Shown piece after piece: positions 24,957-32,416 of a DNA stretch of 52,526 bases. Location: NCBI GenBank assembly GCA_025934835.1, contig JAICWL010000012.1:1-52526 (forward strand), read 5' to 3'. Within the stretch, counting starts at the first letter, position 1. Every line of letters begins with the position of its first letter. The stretch comes from Fimbriimonadaceae bacterium. Its GTDB lineage: Bacteria > Armatimonadota > Fimbriimonadia > Fimbriimonadales > Fimbriimonadaceae. Under the pieces are notes generated by a model that worked only from the letters and a program-made list of their open reading frames with translations, had not been told where the DNA came from and ran no database searches. The position numbers and the translations under genes were made by a program.

Positions 24957-26320
24957 GCGGGCGGCACTGCGCCGACCATCGATAGCGCGAGCCTTGCTGC
25001 CCGAGTAATCGCATCCATCGGACCGAGCAGTTGGTCCAACTCGTGAAACGCCGCGAGCTGAGCCTTGCGCTCCGGCGTAGGCGCGAGTAGAGGTTCCAGA
25101 CTCGAGCAGATCGCCTCCGGGGAGGCCTCGTCTTGGAGCAATTCCGGCACGGCCGGGCGATCCAGCAGGATGTTCGGCAACGCGAAGAACTTCGGGCGCT
25201 GAATCCGTAGTAGTCTGGTCTCGGCGAGCATCATCGGGCTGAGACGGTACACCACAACCATGGGGCATCCCATCAGCGCCGCCTGGAGAGTAGCCGTGCC
25301 CGAGCATACAATGCCCGCGCGCGAGCGTTGGAGCACACCCGGCACGTCGCCCTCCGTAAATTTGTCGCCGTGCCGGTCGGGGGCCAGCTTGGTCCAAACC
25401 GAGCGCACCGCGCCGGCCCCCAAGTTCGGCGCAACCGCGAACTCGACGACGAACGATCGGTCCTTGGCAAGCCGTTTAACAGCCTTGGCGATCGGCGGGA
25501 GCACCTCGGAGATCTCGTGCTTCCGGCTACCGGGAAGAATGGCAATCTGCTCACCTTGAGTGCGGTCGCCGCCGTTTTTTGCCGCCTGAGCCATCAGCTG
25601 CTTGATCGGATGACCGAAGAAAGAGGCGTGGCCGCCCGCTTTGTTCAACAGCTCGGCTGACCACGGAAATGGCGTGACGATTTCGTCCGTTACGTCAGGC
25701 AGGTCAGCTCCCTGGCGGTCACGCCGCCACGATCCTGGCGGGATGAAGTACATCACCTTCCAGCTGTGCCCTTTGGCGTGCCGGGCCAAGCGAATGTTGG
25801 CGTAGCCGAAATCGATCGGTATGAAGAGCCCCGGTTTGCCGCTCGCGAGCTCTCGTTTCGCTGCGCGAAAGCCGACTAGTACGCGAAAATACACGCGGGC
25901 GGCTTGGGTGACGGACATCGCGCCCCAGTTCGAGGAGCGGGCCACCATCTTCGCCCGCTCGGCGGCCATGAGCGGGCCGCCGACCGCTTCGAAAACAGGG
26001 CTCGAGAATCGCTCTCTGGCCTCGGCAGACGCCAACCGAAACAGCACGCGCGGAAGCGAGCTCACGAGCAATCCTTGTAGGAGCGGATTCGGGGCAGGAA
26101 TGCCGAGCGATTCAAGCAAGGCGTCGAGACGCCCGCGCTCGGCTGCCGGGAGCTTTTCCGATGGGACCAGCGCATGGTTCGAAGGGAACCGAGGGTCGGA
26201 GCGAATTGCAAGCTCGAAGATTTCCTGCTCGCGTCCACGCAGGAGGAGTCTCATTTCCCGCATGAGCGCCGCGCCGTAGGCATCTCCACTGGCTTCACCG
26301 GCCGAAAGAAAAATGCGCAT
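24953..26320 (-). CDS. lpxB: Lipid-A-disaccharide synthase with N-terminal insertion
   Basis: LpxB joins UDP-2,3-diacylglucosamine and lipid X to form the lipid A disaccharide. The N-terminus MRIFLSAGEASGDAYGAAL and the downstream FEAVGGPLM, SNWGAMSV, PPGSWRRDR, FFGHPI, LPGSRKHEI and GTATLQAALMGCPMVVVYRLSP blocks are all family features. The protein is 455 aa, against about 380 in E. coli. The excess is an insertion of about 85 residues (25-109) between the first helix and the GGP strand. It lies 16 nt downstream of lpxA and presumably acts at the inner membrane. Confidence 0.93.
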   Translation of the reverse strand: MRIFLSAGEASGDAYGAALMREMRLLLRGREQEIFELAIRSDPRFPSNHALVPSEKLPAAERGRLDALLESLGIPAPNPLLQGLLVSSLPRVLFRLASAEARERFSSPVFEAVGGPLMAAERAKMVARSSNWGAMSVTQAARVYFRVLVGFRAAKRELASGKPGLFIPIDFGYANIRLARHAKGHSWKVMYFIPPGSWRRDRQGADLPDVTDEIVTPFPWSAELLNKAGGHASFFGHPIKQLMAQAAKNGGDRTQGEQIAILPGSRKHEISEVLPPIAKAVKRLAKDRSFVVEFAVAPNLGAGAVRSVWTKLAPDRHGDKFTEGDVPGVLQRSRAGIVCSGTATLQAALMGCPMVVVYRLSPMMLAETRLLRIQRPKFFALPNILLDRPAVPELLQDEASPEAICSSLEPLLAPTPERKAQLAAFHELDQLLGPMDAITRAARLALSMVGAVPPA

Positions 26321-26336
26321 GGGTCGCGCCTGGCCG

Positions 26337-27125
26337 CTAGTGCTGGTCTCCGCGGCCGTTCTTGCCCTGGTATCGCCGCAGCTCGTACGCGAGCAAGTAT
26401 TCGACCTCCGGCGTCAGGGTCACCTCTCTCTGCACGATCTCGATCGCGTTCCTCAGGTTGAGCTGAGACTTAAACAGCAGCTTGCACGCCTTATGTAGGG
26501 CTAGTCGAGTTTGCGGCGTAATGCCATACCGTCGAAGGCCGATCGCGTTGATGTCGTGGACCTCGTCGCGCATTCCGTCGACGATCATGAACGGTGGCAC
26601 ATCGCGCGTGATTTTTGAAAAACCGCCGACCATGGCCACTTTGCCAATCCGACAGAACTGGTGGATGCCCACCATGCCGCCGATATTCGCGAGCTCTTCT
26701 ATGGTCACGTGTCCGGATACGCCCGTGCTGTTCGCCATCGTCACGAAGTTCGACACGGTCACGTTGTGGCCCAAGTGGCAGTAAGCCATGAAGAAATTGT
26801 CGTCACCCACTACGGTGGCATTGCCCTCGCCTGTGGCCCGATGTATCGTCACGTATTCGCGAAAGACATTGCGGTCGCCGATTCGCAGAAACGTGGGCTC
26901 GCCTTTGTACTTCCGGTCCTGCGGGTCGCCCCCCAGGACGGTGCCTTGGCCGACAAAGTTATCCGCGCCTAGCGTCGTGCCAGTCTTGATCGTCACGTGA
27001 GAGTCGAGGGTGCAGCCCGGCCCCAATACGACGTTCGATTCGACATTGCAAAACGGCCCGACGATGACGTCGTCGGCGAGTTCGGCGCCAGGATCCACCA
27101 CAGATATCTTGTGAATCTGCGGCAA
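26337..27125 (-). CDS. lpxA: UDP-N-acetylglucosamine O-acyltransferase
   Basis: LpxA performs the first step of lipid A synthesis, transferring a 3-hydroxyacyl chain from ACP to UDP-GlcNAc. The 262-residue protein, the same length as E. coli LpxA, is a left-handed beta helix of hexapeptide repeats (for example VIVGPFCNVESNVVLGPGC), with the active-site region NFFMAYCHLGHNVTV and a C-terminal helical domain. The start is TTG at 27125, 2 nt after the fabZ stop; no ATG or GTG is suitably placed, and the frame upstream is inside fabZ. Confidence 0.95.
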   Translation of the reverse strand: MPQIHKISVVDPGAELADDVIVGPFCNVESNVVLGPGCTLDSHVTIKTGTTLGADNFVGQGTVLGGDPQDRKYKGEPTFLRIGDRNVFREYVTIHRATGEGNATVVGDDNFFMAYCHLGHNVTVSNFVTMANSTGVSGHVTIEELANIGGMVGIHQFCRIGKVAMVGGFSKITRDVPPFMIVDGMRDEVHDINAIGLRRYGITPQTRLALHKACKLLFKSQLNLRNAIEIVQREVTLTPEVEYLLAYELRRYQGKNGRGDQH

Positions 27126-27127
27126 GG

Positions 27128-27565
27128 CTAGCTGTCCCTTTCCTTGAGCTTGAATGTCATGTCCATGCTCGCCGCGACATCTCCGTCCACGGTCGCAACG
27201 GCATGGATTTTCCCGACGGTGCCGCGCATCCATAGCACCTCCACGTCGATGATGAGTTGGTCTCCCGGAACGACCGGCCGCTTGAATTTGACCTCGTCGA
27301 TGGCCCCGATGAGCGGGATCATCCCCTTCAAAGTCGGCATTGCAAGGAAGATCGCCGCACCGACCTGAGCCATGGATTCCACGATTAGCACGCACGGCAT
27401 GATCGGCTTGCCTGGGTAGTGGCCCTGGAAAAACGGCTCGTTGAAGGTTACATTCTTCAGCCCTTTGCAATACTTGCCATCCTCACTGATCTCCAGGATC
27501 CGGTCGACGAGGAGCATCGGATAGCGGTGGGGCAGGAACTCGAGAATCTCTTCGATGGTGAACAA
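27128..27565 (-). CDS. fabZ: 3-hydroxyacyl-ACP dehydratase FabZ
   Basis: FabZ dehydrates 3-hydroxyacyl-ACP in fatty acid synthesis and competes with LpxA for the same acyl chains. The 145-residue hot-dog protein has the N-terminal LPHRYPMLLVD block and the active site GHYPGKPIMPCVLIVESMAQ, which holds the catalytic His and Glu. The usual Gly after M-P is Cys here. The start is TTG at 27565, giving the family N-terminus. fabZ-lpxA-lpxB is the standard lipid A cluster; lpxD is not in the window. Confidence 0.95.
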   Translation of the reverse strand: MFTIEEILEFLPHRYPMLLVDRILEISEDGKYCKGLKNVTFNEPFFQGHYPGKPIMPCVLIVESMAQVGAAIFLAMPTLKGMIPLIGAIDEVKFKRPVVPGDQLIIDVEVLWMRGTVGKIHAVATVDGDVAASMDMTFKLKERDS

Positions 27566-27606
27566 GGACTAGGGTCTCCGAACTCGCGCACAGTCTACCG
27601 CCGAGC

Positions 27607-28554
27607 CTACTTGGCTCGTCGGCGAGTGAAGGCGCGCAACTCTTCCGGACGGTCCCGCAGATGAGCCAGCAGCGCCCGTCTTTTCTCGGCGCCGCGTCGG
27701 GTGGGCCCGGCGGTCGGCAGTAGGCCCGGCATGATCCGCCCGACGCGATGGTAGATGCCAACCCACCGTTTCTTTACCGCATCCGGAGATGCGCCCAAGA
27801 TCTGGGCGATTTCGTAGTCGGTGAAGCCATCGCGCGCCAACAGCAGGATCTCACGCTGCGGTTCGGTGAAGTGGAACCGAGGGGGGAAGTAGGTGAACAT
27901 GCGCACCAGCCAGTAGTTTTCCGTCGTCAATGCGTCCTCGCGCGTGTTGCCCACCAAGTAGGGGCGCTTAGGCTCGGTCGTCATCTGTCGATCCTTGGCC
28001 CATTGGGCGTAATTGTTCAGCAGCTTCACGCCGCTTCGGTACGCCAGGTCCAGAATGTCCGCCTCGACCTCGCCGAATAGCACACGAAGCTTATGACCGC
28101 CGTGGCGTTCGACGAAAGAGTTCACGATGAACCCGCGCAGATTGGCGGCCGGCTCCGTCAGATGCTCTTTCCCCTCCCAACCGAGGGCGCAAATAAGCAT
28201 GTTAACTCCGTCTTCCGCGTTCTTGATTCCGAAGTCGGACTCTTTGAGCAGCGGAGAGTGACCAGCGTCGATTCGCTTGCGGATCTTCGAAAGCACGTAG
28301 GGCTCGTAGTCGTGCACAAACGCCGCGTAGCAGTCATCCTCTATACCGACCGCGCACATCACCGCCTTGACCTTTTGGGTATTGTCTTGACTGAGGTCCT
28401 CGGCAACGACGCCGAGCATCGCTCCAGCGTCCCAGATGGTCTGCCATTCAAGCTCGATCTCGCGCATCCGAGCGTCGTCGCGCTCCCACGAGTGGCACAA
28501 ATCGAGCAAGGCGGGCAAGTCCTCTCTACGAATTGGCCTTGCGACTAGGTGCAT
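27607..28554 (-). CDS. HTH regulator with unrecognised N-terminal domain
   Basis: The 315-residue protein ends with a LuxR/sigma-region-4-like helix-turn-helix (TEPQREILLLARDGFTDYE then IAQILGASPDAVKKRW, about residues 220-275) and a basic Arg/Lys tail. The N-terminal part of about 200 residues begins LVARPIRREDLPALLDLC, which looks like an acetyltransferase start, but I do not recognise the rest. It has several Trp and Cys residues and a histidine pair in VERHGGHKLRVLFGE. ATG 28554 is chosen; an ATG at 28608 would add 18 low-complexity residues. A terminator of the upstream operon lies between them and the nucleoside hydrolase gene, so it has its own promoter, not identified. Confidence 0.7.
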   Translation of the reverse strand: MHLVARPIRREDLPALLDLCHSWERDDARMREIELEWQTIWDAGAMLGVVAEDLSQDNTQKVKAVMCAVGIEDDCYAAFVHDYEPYVLSKIRKRIDAGHSPLLKESDFGIKNAEDGVNMLICALGWEGKEHLTEPAANLRGFIVNSFVERHGGHKLRVLFGEVEADILDLAYRSGVKLLNNYAQWAKDRQMTTEPKRPYLVGNTREDALTTENYWLVRMFTYFPPRFHFTEPQREILLLARDGFTDYEIAQILGASPDAVKKRWVGIYHRVGRIMPGLLPTAGPTRRGAEKRRALLAHLRDRPEELRAFTRRRAK

Positions 28555-28619
28555 CGAATTGTTTCTATTGTGACTGCATTGCTGTGGTGTCGCCTGACAT
28601 TCGGCCATAAAATCCAGCC

Positions 28620-28660
28620 AAAAAACGATAAGGGCGCGTTGCTTCGCGTTACGCTTGTCG
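28620..28660 (-). terminator. Probable intrinsic terminator of the ftsY-nucleoside hydrolase operon
   Basis: On the minus strand an imperfect stem (CGACAAGCG... pairing with ...CGCCCTTATCG) is followed directly by TTTTTT. The stem contains the nucleoside hydrolase stop codon (28649-28651), so the end of the coding region is part of the hairpin. Mismatches lower the confidence. Confidence 0.5.
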
Positions 28661-29563
28661 CCTAATGCGATTGAATAGGTCCTGGAAAATGGCGTTCCTA
28701 GCCACCCAGCTTGCCGACCGCACCGGATGCCGGCTACTCTCGAAGCGCCAGGTCAAATCTTCCGCGAGGATGGGCGACGGCACGACCTCGGCGCGAACGA
28801 AGGCAGGATCCGCCAGCCAGGCCGTGGCTGCCAAGTCCCAAATCTCCTTTTCGTAGCCAACCCTATCCAGCCCATGAGATTCGAACAATCCGGTGAGGAG
28901 GCGTCCGACCGGGCCGCTCGAACCAATATCGCGCTGGAGGCCAGGGAACCCGAGCAGCATGTGAGACGCTACTCCCAGGCAAGGAATGAGGATGAGCGGC
29001 ACTCCCGAATCGAGCAGCACTCTCGCGGAATTCGGATCTTGAGATAGGTTGAATTCGCGCGCATGGGGCCAGCCCAGGGCGTGGCCACCGAGCCAGACCA
29101 CGACAATCTTTCGAATGATTTCAGGCGCCAAGAGGATGGCCGAAGCAACGTCGGTCGCCGCGGCCGTAGCCACGACGTACAAGGGCAGATCGCTCTCCCT
29201 CGCGAGCTGGACCAAGTGCTCGGCCGCATCGCTGTTTACGGGCTCGGGACGGTCGGCCATGAACCGGCGCGAGCCGCGCAGCACATCGGGCGGGTTCACC
29301 GGATCGAGGGCTTCGAGGACGCGCAGCGTCTCGCGGTAGCTCTTCTCCATGCCGTCTTCCGGCCCGGAAGAGCGCTCGTTGCTGAAAGGCGCCGCATAGA
29401 TCGCCCGTATGTCAAATCGCTCGGGACAAAGGAGAGCATGCGCGATGGCGAACTGGTCGTCCACCTCGTTATCGGTGTCGCAGTCCATGACCACCCGCAG
29501 GCGCCCGGACGGGTATTCGAGCCGGCTGCGCAGCAGGTCGAGGTCCGGCGCTGGGAATGTCAT
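28649..29563 (-). CDS. Nucleoside hydrolase family protein (IUNH-like)
   Basis: The 304-residue protein resembles inosine-uridine preferring nucleoside hydrolases, which cleave the N-glycosidic bond of ribonucleosides. The calcium-binding N-terminal motif reads MDCDTDNEVDDQFAIAHAL, where the common form is DTDPGIDD; the Asn-Glu variant occurs in a branch of less characterised relatives. ATAAATDVASAILLAPE and VWLGGHALGWP blocks fit the family core. The ATG at 29563 overlaps the ftsY stop as ATGA, so it is translationally coupled to ftsY, an odd functional pairing. Nucleoside-type ABC permeases occur at the right end of the window. Confidence 0.83.
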   Translation of the reverse strand: MTFPAPDLDLLRSRLEYPSGRLRVVMDCDTDNEVDDQFAIAHALLCPERFDIRAIYAAPFSNERSSGPEDGMEKSYRETLRVLEALDPVNPPDVLRGSRRFMADRPEPVNSDAAEHLVQLARESDLPLYVVATAAATDVASAILLAPEIIRKIVVVWLGGHALGWPHAREFNLSQDPNSARVLLDSGVPLILIPCLGVASHMLLGFPGLQRDIGSSGPVGRLLTGLFESHGLDRVGYEKEIWDLAATAWLADPAFVRAEVVPSPILAEDLTWRFESSRHPVRSASWVARNAIFQDLFNRIRRQA

Positions 29564-30432
29564 TCGAAAAGGCTCGCCGCGAATTGGTCCGGCTTGAAGT
29601 CCTTCAGATCCTCCGCTTTCTCGCCCGTTCCGATCAGTTTCACGGGAATCTTGAGACGTTCGTAGACGCCGATCAGCGCGCCGCCTCGCGCGGTTCCATC
29701 CACTTTGGTGAGCACGAGGCCGGTAATCCGTGCGGCCCTTAGGAATTCCTCGGCTTGGCGGATAGCGTTTTGACCCGTGTTGGCGTCGAGCACCAGTAAT
29801 ATTTCATCCGGCTTCCTGCCGAGGGCCTTCTCGGCCACTCGCACGACCTTTTGGAGCTCTGCCATAAGGTTCGCTTTGGAGTGCTGCCGGCCGGCGGTGT
29901 CGGCCAGCACGAAGTCGATTCCTCGTGACCGGGCGGCCGTGATAGCGTCGAAGACCACCGCGCTCGCATCGGATCCTGGCTGCGACCGAACGATTTCGAC
30001 GCCCACTCGGTTCGCCCAAGCTTCGAGCTGATCGATAGCGGCCGCTCGGAACGTGTCTCCGGCTGCGAGCATGACCGAGAACCCTTTGCGCTTGAGCAGG
30101 TGAGCGACCTTGGCGATCGTGGTCGTCTTGCCCACGCCGTTAACGCCGACGAATAGGAAAACAGACGGCGGCTCGTCGCTGTACTCGAGTCCCGCAGGAC
30201 CTTGCGAGCGGAAGCGGTCGGCTATCTCCTGCTGTAGCCGGACCTTCATTTCAGTCGGATTGGTGACCTTCTCCTCTCGAACGGCGCGCCGAAGCGCTTC
30301 GAGAATTTCGTGGGCGGTGGTGACGTTCGTGTCCGTTTGAAGGAGCGCTTCCTCGAGCTCCTCATAGAACTCGTCGTCGATCACACCTCGGCCCATGATC
30401 CGGTCATACCGCTCCATCAGCCGCTTGAACAT
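29560..30432 (-). CDS. ftsY: Signal recognition particle receptor FtsY
   Basis: FtsY is the membrane-associated SRP receptor GTPase. The 290-residue protein is nearly the minimal NG domain: a short helical N domain (residues 1-85), then G1 GVNGVGKTTT, the DTFRAAAIDQL block, G3 DTAGRQHSK, G4 TKVDGTARGG and the C-terminal GTGEKAEDLKDF closing motif. The long acidic A domain of E. coli FtsY is absent, as in many phyla. Its stop overlaps the start of the nucleoside hydrolase gene. Divergent from the small membrane protein gene at 30557. Confidence 0.96.
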   Translation of the reverse strand: MFKRLMERYDRIMGRGVIDDEFYEELEEALLQTDTNVTTAHEILEALRRAVREEKVTNPTEMKVRLQQEIADRFRSQGPAGLEYSDEPPSVFLFVGVNGVGKTTTIAKVAHLLKRKGFSVMLAAGDTFRAAAIDQLEAWANRVGVEIVRSQPGSDASAVVFDAITAARSRGIDFVLADTAGRQHSKANLMAELQKVVRVAEKALGRKPDEILLVLDANTGQNAIRQAEEFLRAARITGLVLTKVDGTARGGALIGVYERLKIPVKLIGTGEKAEDLKDFKPDQFAASLFE

Positions 30433-30556
30433 CTCTCGAAAGGGTACCTGCTGGGGTCCCAGTGGTCAGGCTGCCGGCTGGAACTCGCAAGGACCCGAAT
30501 TGATCGAACTAGGCAAGCGTTTCATCGCTGAAAGAACACAAAGGGAGAGAACAACA

Positions 30557-30709
30557 ATGTTAGAGGCTATTATCGTCATCCTCGTAGTCCTGTGGGCGCT
30601 TGGATTCTTCGCGGTGCATATCGGCGGAGCATTCATTCACCTGCTTCTGCTCATAGCACTCGTGGTGCTTGTCATTCGATTGTTTGCACGCCCGGCTGTC
30701 GTGCCCTAG
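30557..30709 (+). CDS. lmo0937-family small membrane protein, 50 aa
   Basis: The 50-residue product has two hydrophobic helices, LEAIIVILVVLWALGFF and FIHLLLLIALVVLVIRLF, joined by AVHIGGA, the pattern of the lmo0937 family (DUF5670). The function of the family is unknown; members often occur in stress-related settings. AAGGGAGAG lies 7 nt before the ATG, a clear Shine-Dalgarno site. It stands alone between divergent ftsY and convergent ssb. About 170 nt after its stop (30710-30878) hold no gene that I can see. Confidence 0.8.
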   Translation: MLEAIIVILVVLWALGFFAVHIGGAFIHLLLLIALVVLVIRLFARPAVVP

Positions 30710-30878
30710 AACGTGCGCCGTTCAATAACGTTCGAGTAGAAGAGAAACGTCGAATCCCGCCGCAGCCCCGAAAGAGCCTGTCGCTGAAAAGCAGTTGCAG
30801 GTCGATTCGGGACCGCGGCGTTCTTGCGTCATCGAACGGCCATGGGCGGCAATGCGCCGGGCAGGCGATCGGCCCCTT

Positions 30879-31220
30879 CTATGCGGCCGTTTTCTCGGTT
30901 GGCCGATCTAGAGCCTGGAGGTTGTCCGCGACGATCTCGATGATCTCGCGGGGGTTGCCGTCCTTGTCGGTGAACCGCCTTGCTTCGAGGCGACCGTCGA
31001 CGGCGATCAGCCGGCCTTTCGTCACATATCCGTGAACGAAGTCGGCAACCGAATTGAAGCCCTTCACACGGAAGAAATCGGCATCGCGCTCCGAGGGGTC
31101 GGACGGCTTCATGCGCTTCTTGACGGCAATTTGCAATTCGACGACGCTCTTGCCAGTGGCAGTCGTCCGATGATCAGGCTCGCGGGCAACGCGCCCAACG
31201 AGTACTACACGATTTGTCAT
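30879..31220 (-). CDS. ssb: Single-stranded DNA-binding protein, short form
   Basis: The 113-residue protein is one OB-fold: MTNRVVLVGRVAREPDHRTT, a central DADFFRVKGFNSVADFVHGYVTKG segment and GRLEARRFTDKDGNPRE, all matching bacterial SSB. It ends shortly after the fold (ALDRPTEKTAA) and lacks the disordered linker and the acidic D-D-D-I-P-F tip that recruits repair and replication proteins. A full-length SSB is probably encoded elsewhere. AAGGAGA lies 7 nt upstream of the ATG at 31220. A TACAAT -10-like box is at 31259-31264. Confidence 0.93.
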   Translation of the reverse strand: MTNRVVLVGRVAREPDHRTTATGKSVVELQIAVKKRMKPSDPSERDADFFRVKGFNSVADFVHGYVTKGRLIAVDGRLEARRFTDKDGNPREIIEIVADNLQALDRPTEKTAA

Positions 31221-31258
31221 TTCGCGGTCTCCTTAGCGGCTCCGGGGTCGCTGGCTAC

Positions 31259-31264
31259 ATTGTA
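31259..31264 (-). promoter_or_regulatory. -10 box (TACAAT) for ssb
   Basis: TACAAT on the minus strand would start transcription near 31252, giving a leader of about 30 nt that contains the Shine-Dalgarno site. The -35 position (GACGCA) is poor. Confidence 0.45.
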
Positions 31265-31309
31265 GCACTAAATAGCGCACATGCGTCTACTATATAGACT
31301 CGCGGAGCG

Positions 31310-31337
31310 AAAAAAAGGCGGCCACTTTCGGGCCGCC
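31310..31337 (-). terminator. Orphan intrinsic terminator, minus strand
   Basis: On the minus strand GGCGGCC and GGCCGCC (31331-31337 and 31317-31323) form a perfect 7-bp stem with a CGAAAGT loop, followed by seven T residues. On the plus strand there is no T-run. No minus-strand gene precedes it, so it ends either an unannotated small RNA or a long ssb leader transcript. Confidence 0.8.
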
Positions 31338-31473
31338 TAATAGCACTTTCTGTCAGTGCATGAACTTGCCAATGCGTAGTAACGAATCTGAGTGAAGAAA
31401 GTTTAGCTATCCAAAGCTTTTTCTGAAAAAGCTGCCGGGGATTCCCGCGCGCCGCGCATGGAGCCGCCGGCCC

Positions 31474-31500
31474 TAAGATTCTTGCGGTTCGTTCCGATAA
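31474..31500 (+). promoter_or_regulatory. Sigma-28-like promoter before the flagellar operon
   Basis: TAAG (31474-31477), a 15-nt spacer and TCCGATAA (31493-31500) closely match the flagellar sigma-28/sigma-D consensus TAAA-N15-GCCGATA(A/T). Transcription would start near 31507, about 84 nt before the flgB ATG. Confidence 0.55.
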
Positions 31501-31590
31501 CACCTATGGGCCTCAATGGGCCCGGCGAGTCCATGGATTGGGCGAGCCCTCAAAGCGAAGGGATGCGCGGGCGAAGAACCGACCGTGCCG

Positions 31591-31962
31591 ATGTTAGACA
31601 ATCTATTCTCACCTCAGCTTAACAATCTGCAGCGTGCCATGAGCCGTGCCTCAGAGCGGCAATCGCTGCTAATGGCGAACCTCGCGAACATCAACGTGCC
31701 CGGTTACAAGCGGCGCGACATCGACTTACACATCGAGCCGGACGACGACGGCAACTCGTTCGAATCACACTTCGCCCAGCTTAGGGCCCGACAGGCGCAG
31801 AACTCTTCGGATCAAACGTCCATTCGCCCGGACGGCAACAACGTGGACATGGAGAAAGAGGTCGTCTCCATCGCCGACACCGAAATGTACTACAGCGCCG
31901 TCAGCGACCTTGCAACGAATTACTTCTCGAATCTGAAGAGCGTCATCCGCGAAGGACGCTAG
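31591..31962 (+). CDS. flgB: Flagellar basal-body proximal rod protein FlgB
   Basis: FlgB is a proximal rod subunit assembled on the MS ring. The 123-residue product has the rod-protein N-terminal motif LLMANLANINVPGYKRRDIDL (related to the ANxANxxTPGY signature) and the family C-terminal helix (EMYYSAVSDLATNYFSNLKSVI). The ATG at 31591 starts the conserved region; an open frame to 31516 is unlike the family. It is the first gene of a same-strand block reaching 39047. Confidence 0.93.
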   Translation: MLDNLFSPQLNNLQRAMSRASERQSLLMANLANINVPGYKRRDIDLHIEPDDDGNSFESHFAQLRARQAQNSSDQTSIRPDGNNVDMEKEVVSIADTEMYYSAVSDLATNYFSNLKSVIREGR

Positions 31963-31985
31963 TCACCCAGTAGCAGCCAATCCCC

Positions 31986-32384
31986 ATGAGTCTCAACAGC
32001 GCAATGAACACCGCGGCCACGGGCCTCTCAGCAGAGAGGTTTCGTATGGACGTGATATCGGTCAATATCGCGAACGCCAACTCCACGCGCAGTGGAACGG
32101 GCCCGGCGGGCGACCCCTACAGGCGCAGGGAAGTTGTGCTGAAAGGCGGCTCGGAAGGGCCGACCATCCAGGCTGTCCTTCAGGACCCGCGGCCATTCAA
32201 CAAGAAACTCGACCCCGCCAACCCGTATCACGACGAGAAGGGTTTCGTCGACGTGACGAACGTCGAGCCGATCACGGAGATGGTCGACATGCTTACCGCC
32301 AGTCGCTCCTACGAGGCGAACGTGGCCGCGTTCAACACCGCGAGAGGAATGATCAAGAGCGCGCTGAATATCGGAAAGGTTTAA
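31986..32384 (+). CDS. flgC: Flagellar basal-body rod protein FlgC
   Basis: FlgC (132 aa) has the N-terminal signature MDVISVNIANANSTRSGTG, the YRRREVVLKG segment and the typical C-terminal EMVDMLTASRSYEANVAAFNTARGMIKSAL helix of rod and hook proteins. It follows flgB after 23 nt and precedes fliE by 32 nt, the standard flgB-flgC-fliE order. Confidence 0.95.
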   Translation: MSLNSAMNTAATGLSAERFRMDVISVNIANANSTRSGTGPAGDPYRRREVVLKGGSEGPTIQAVLQDPRPFNKKLDPANPYHDEKGFVDVTNVEPITEMVDMLTASRSYEANVAAFNTARGMIKSALNIGKV

Positions 32385-32416
32385 CCACGAGAATCGGCCC
32401 CTGACACTGGCACCCC

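Larger units (their letters stand above)
31221..31590. other. 370-nt non-coding region between ssb and flgB
   Basis: This divergent gap holds the ssb -10 box (31259-31264, minus), a minus-strand intrinsic terminator (31310-31337) with no gene upstream of it, two more inverted repeats between 31340 and 31425 (GCACT...AGTGC and AGCTTTTTC...GAAAAAGCT), and a sigma-28-like promoter toward flgB (31474-31500). A minus-strand open frame at 31255-31503 runs through the terminator and is rejected as a gene. Confidence 0.6.

Noticed and set aside
31255-31503. Minus-strand open frame of 82 codons upstream of ssb
   Set aside because: It runs straight through a strong minus-strand terminator and has no ribosome site, so a coding role is unlikely.
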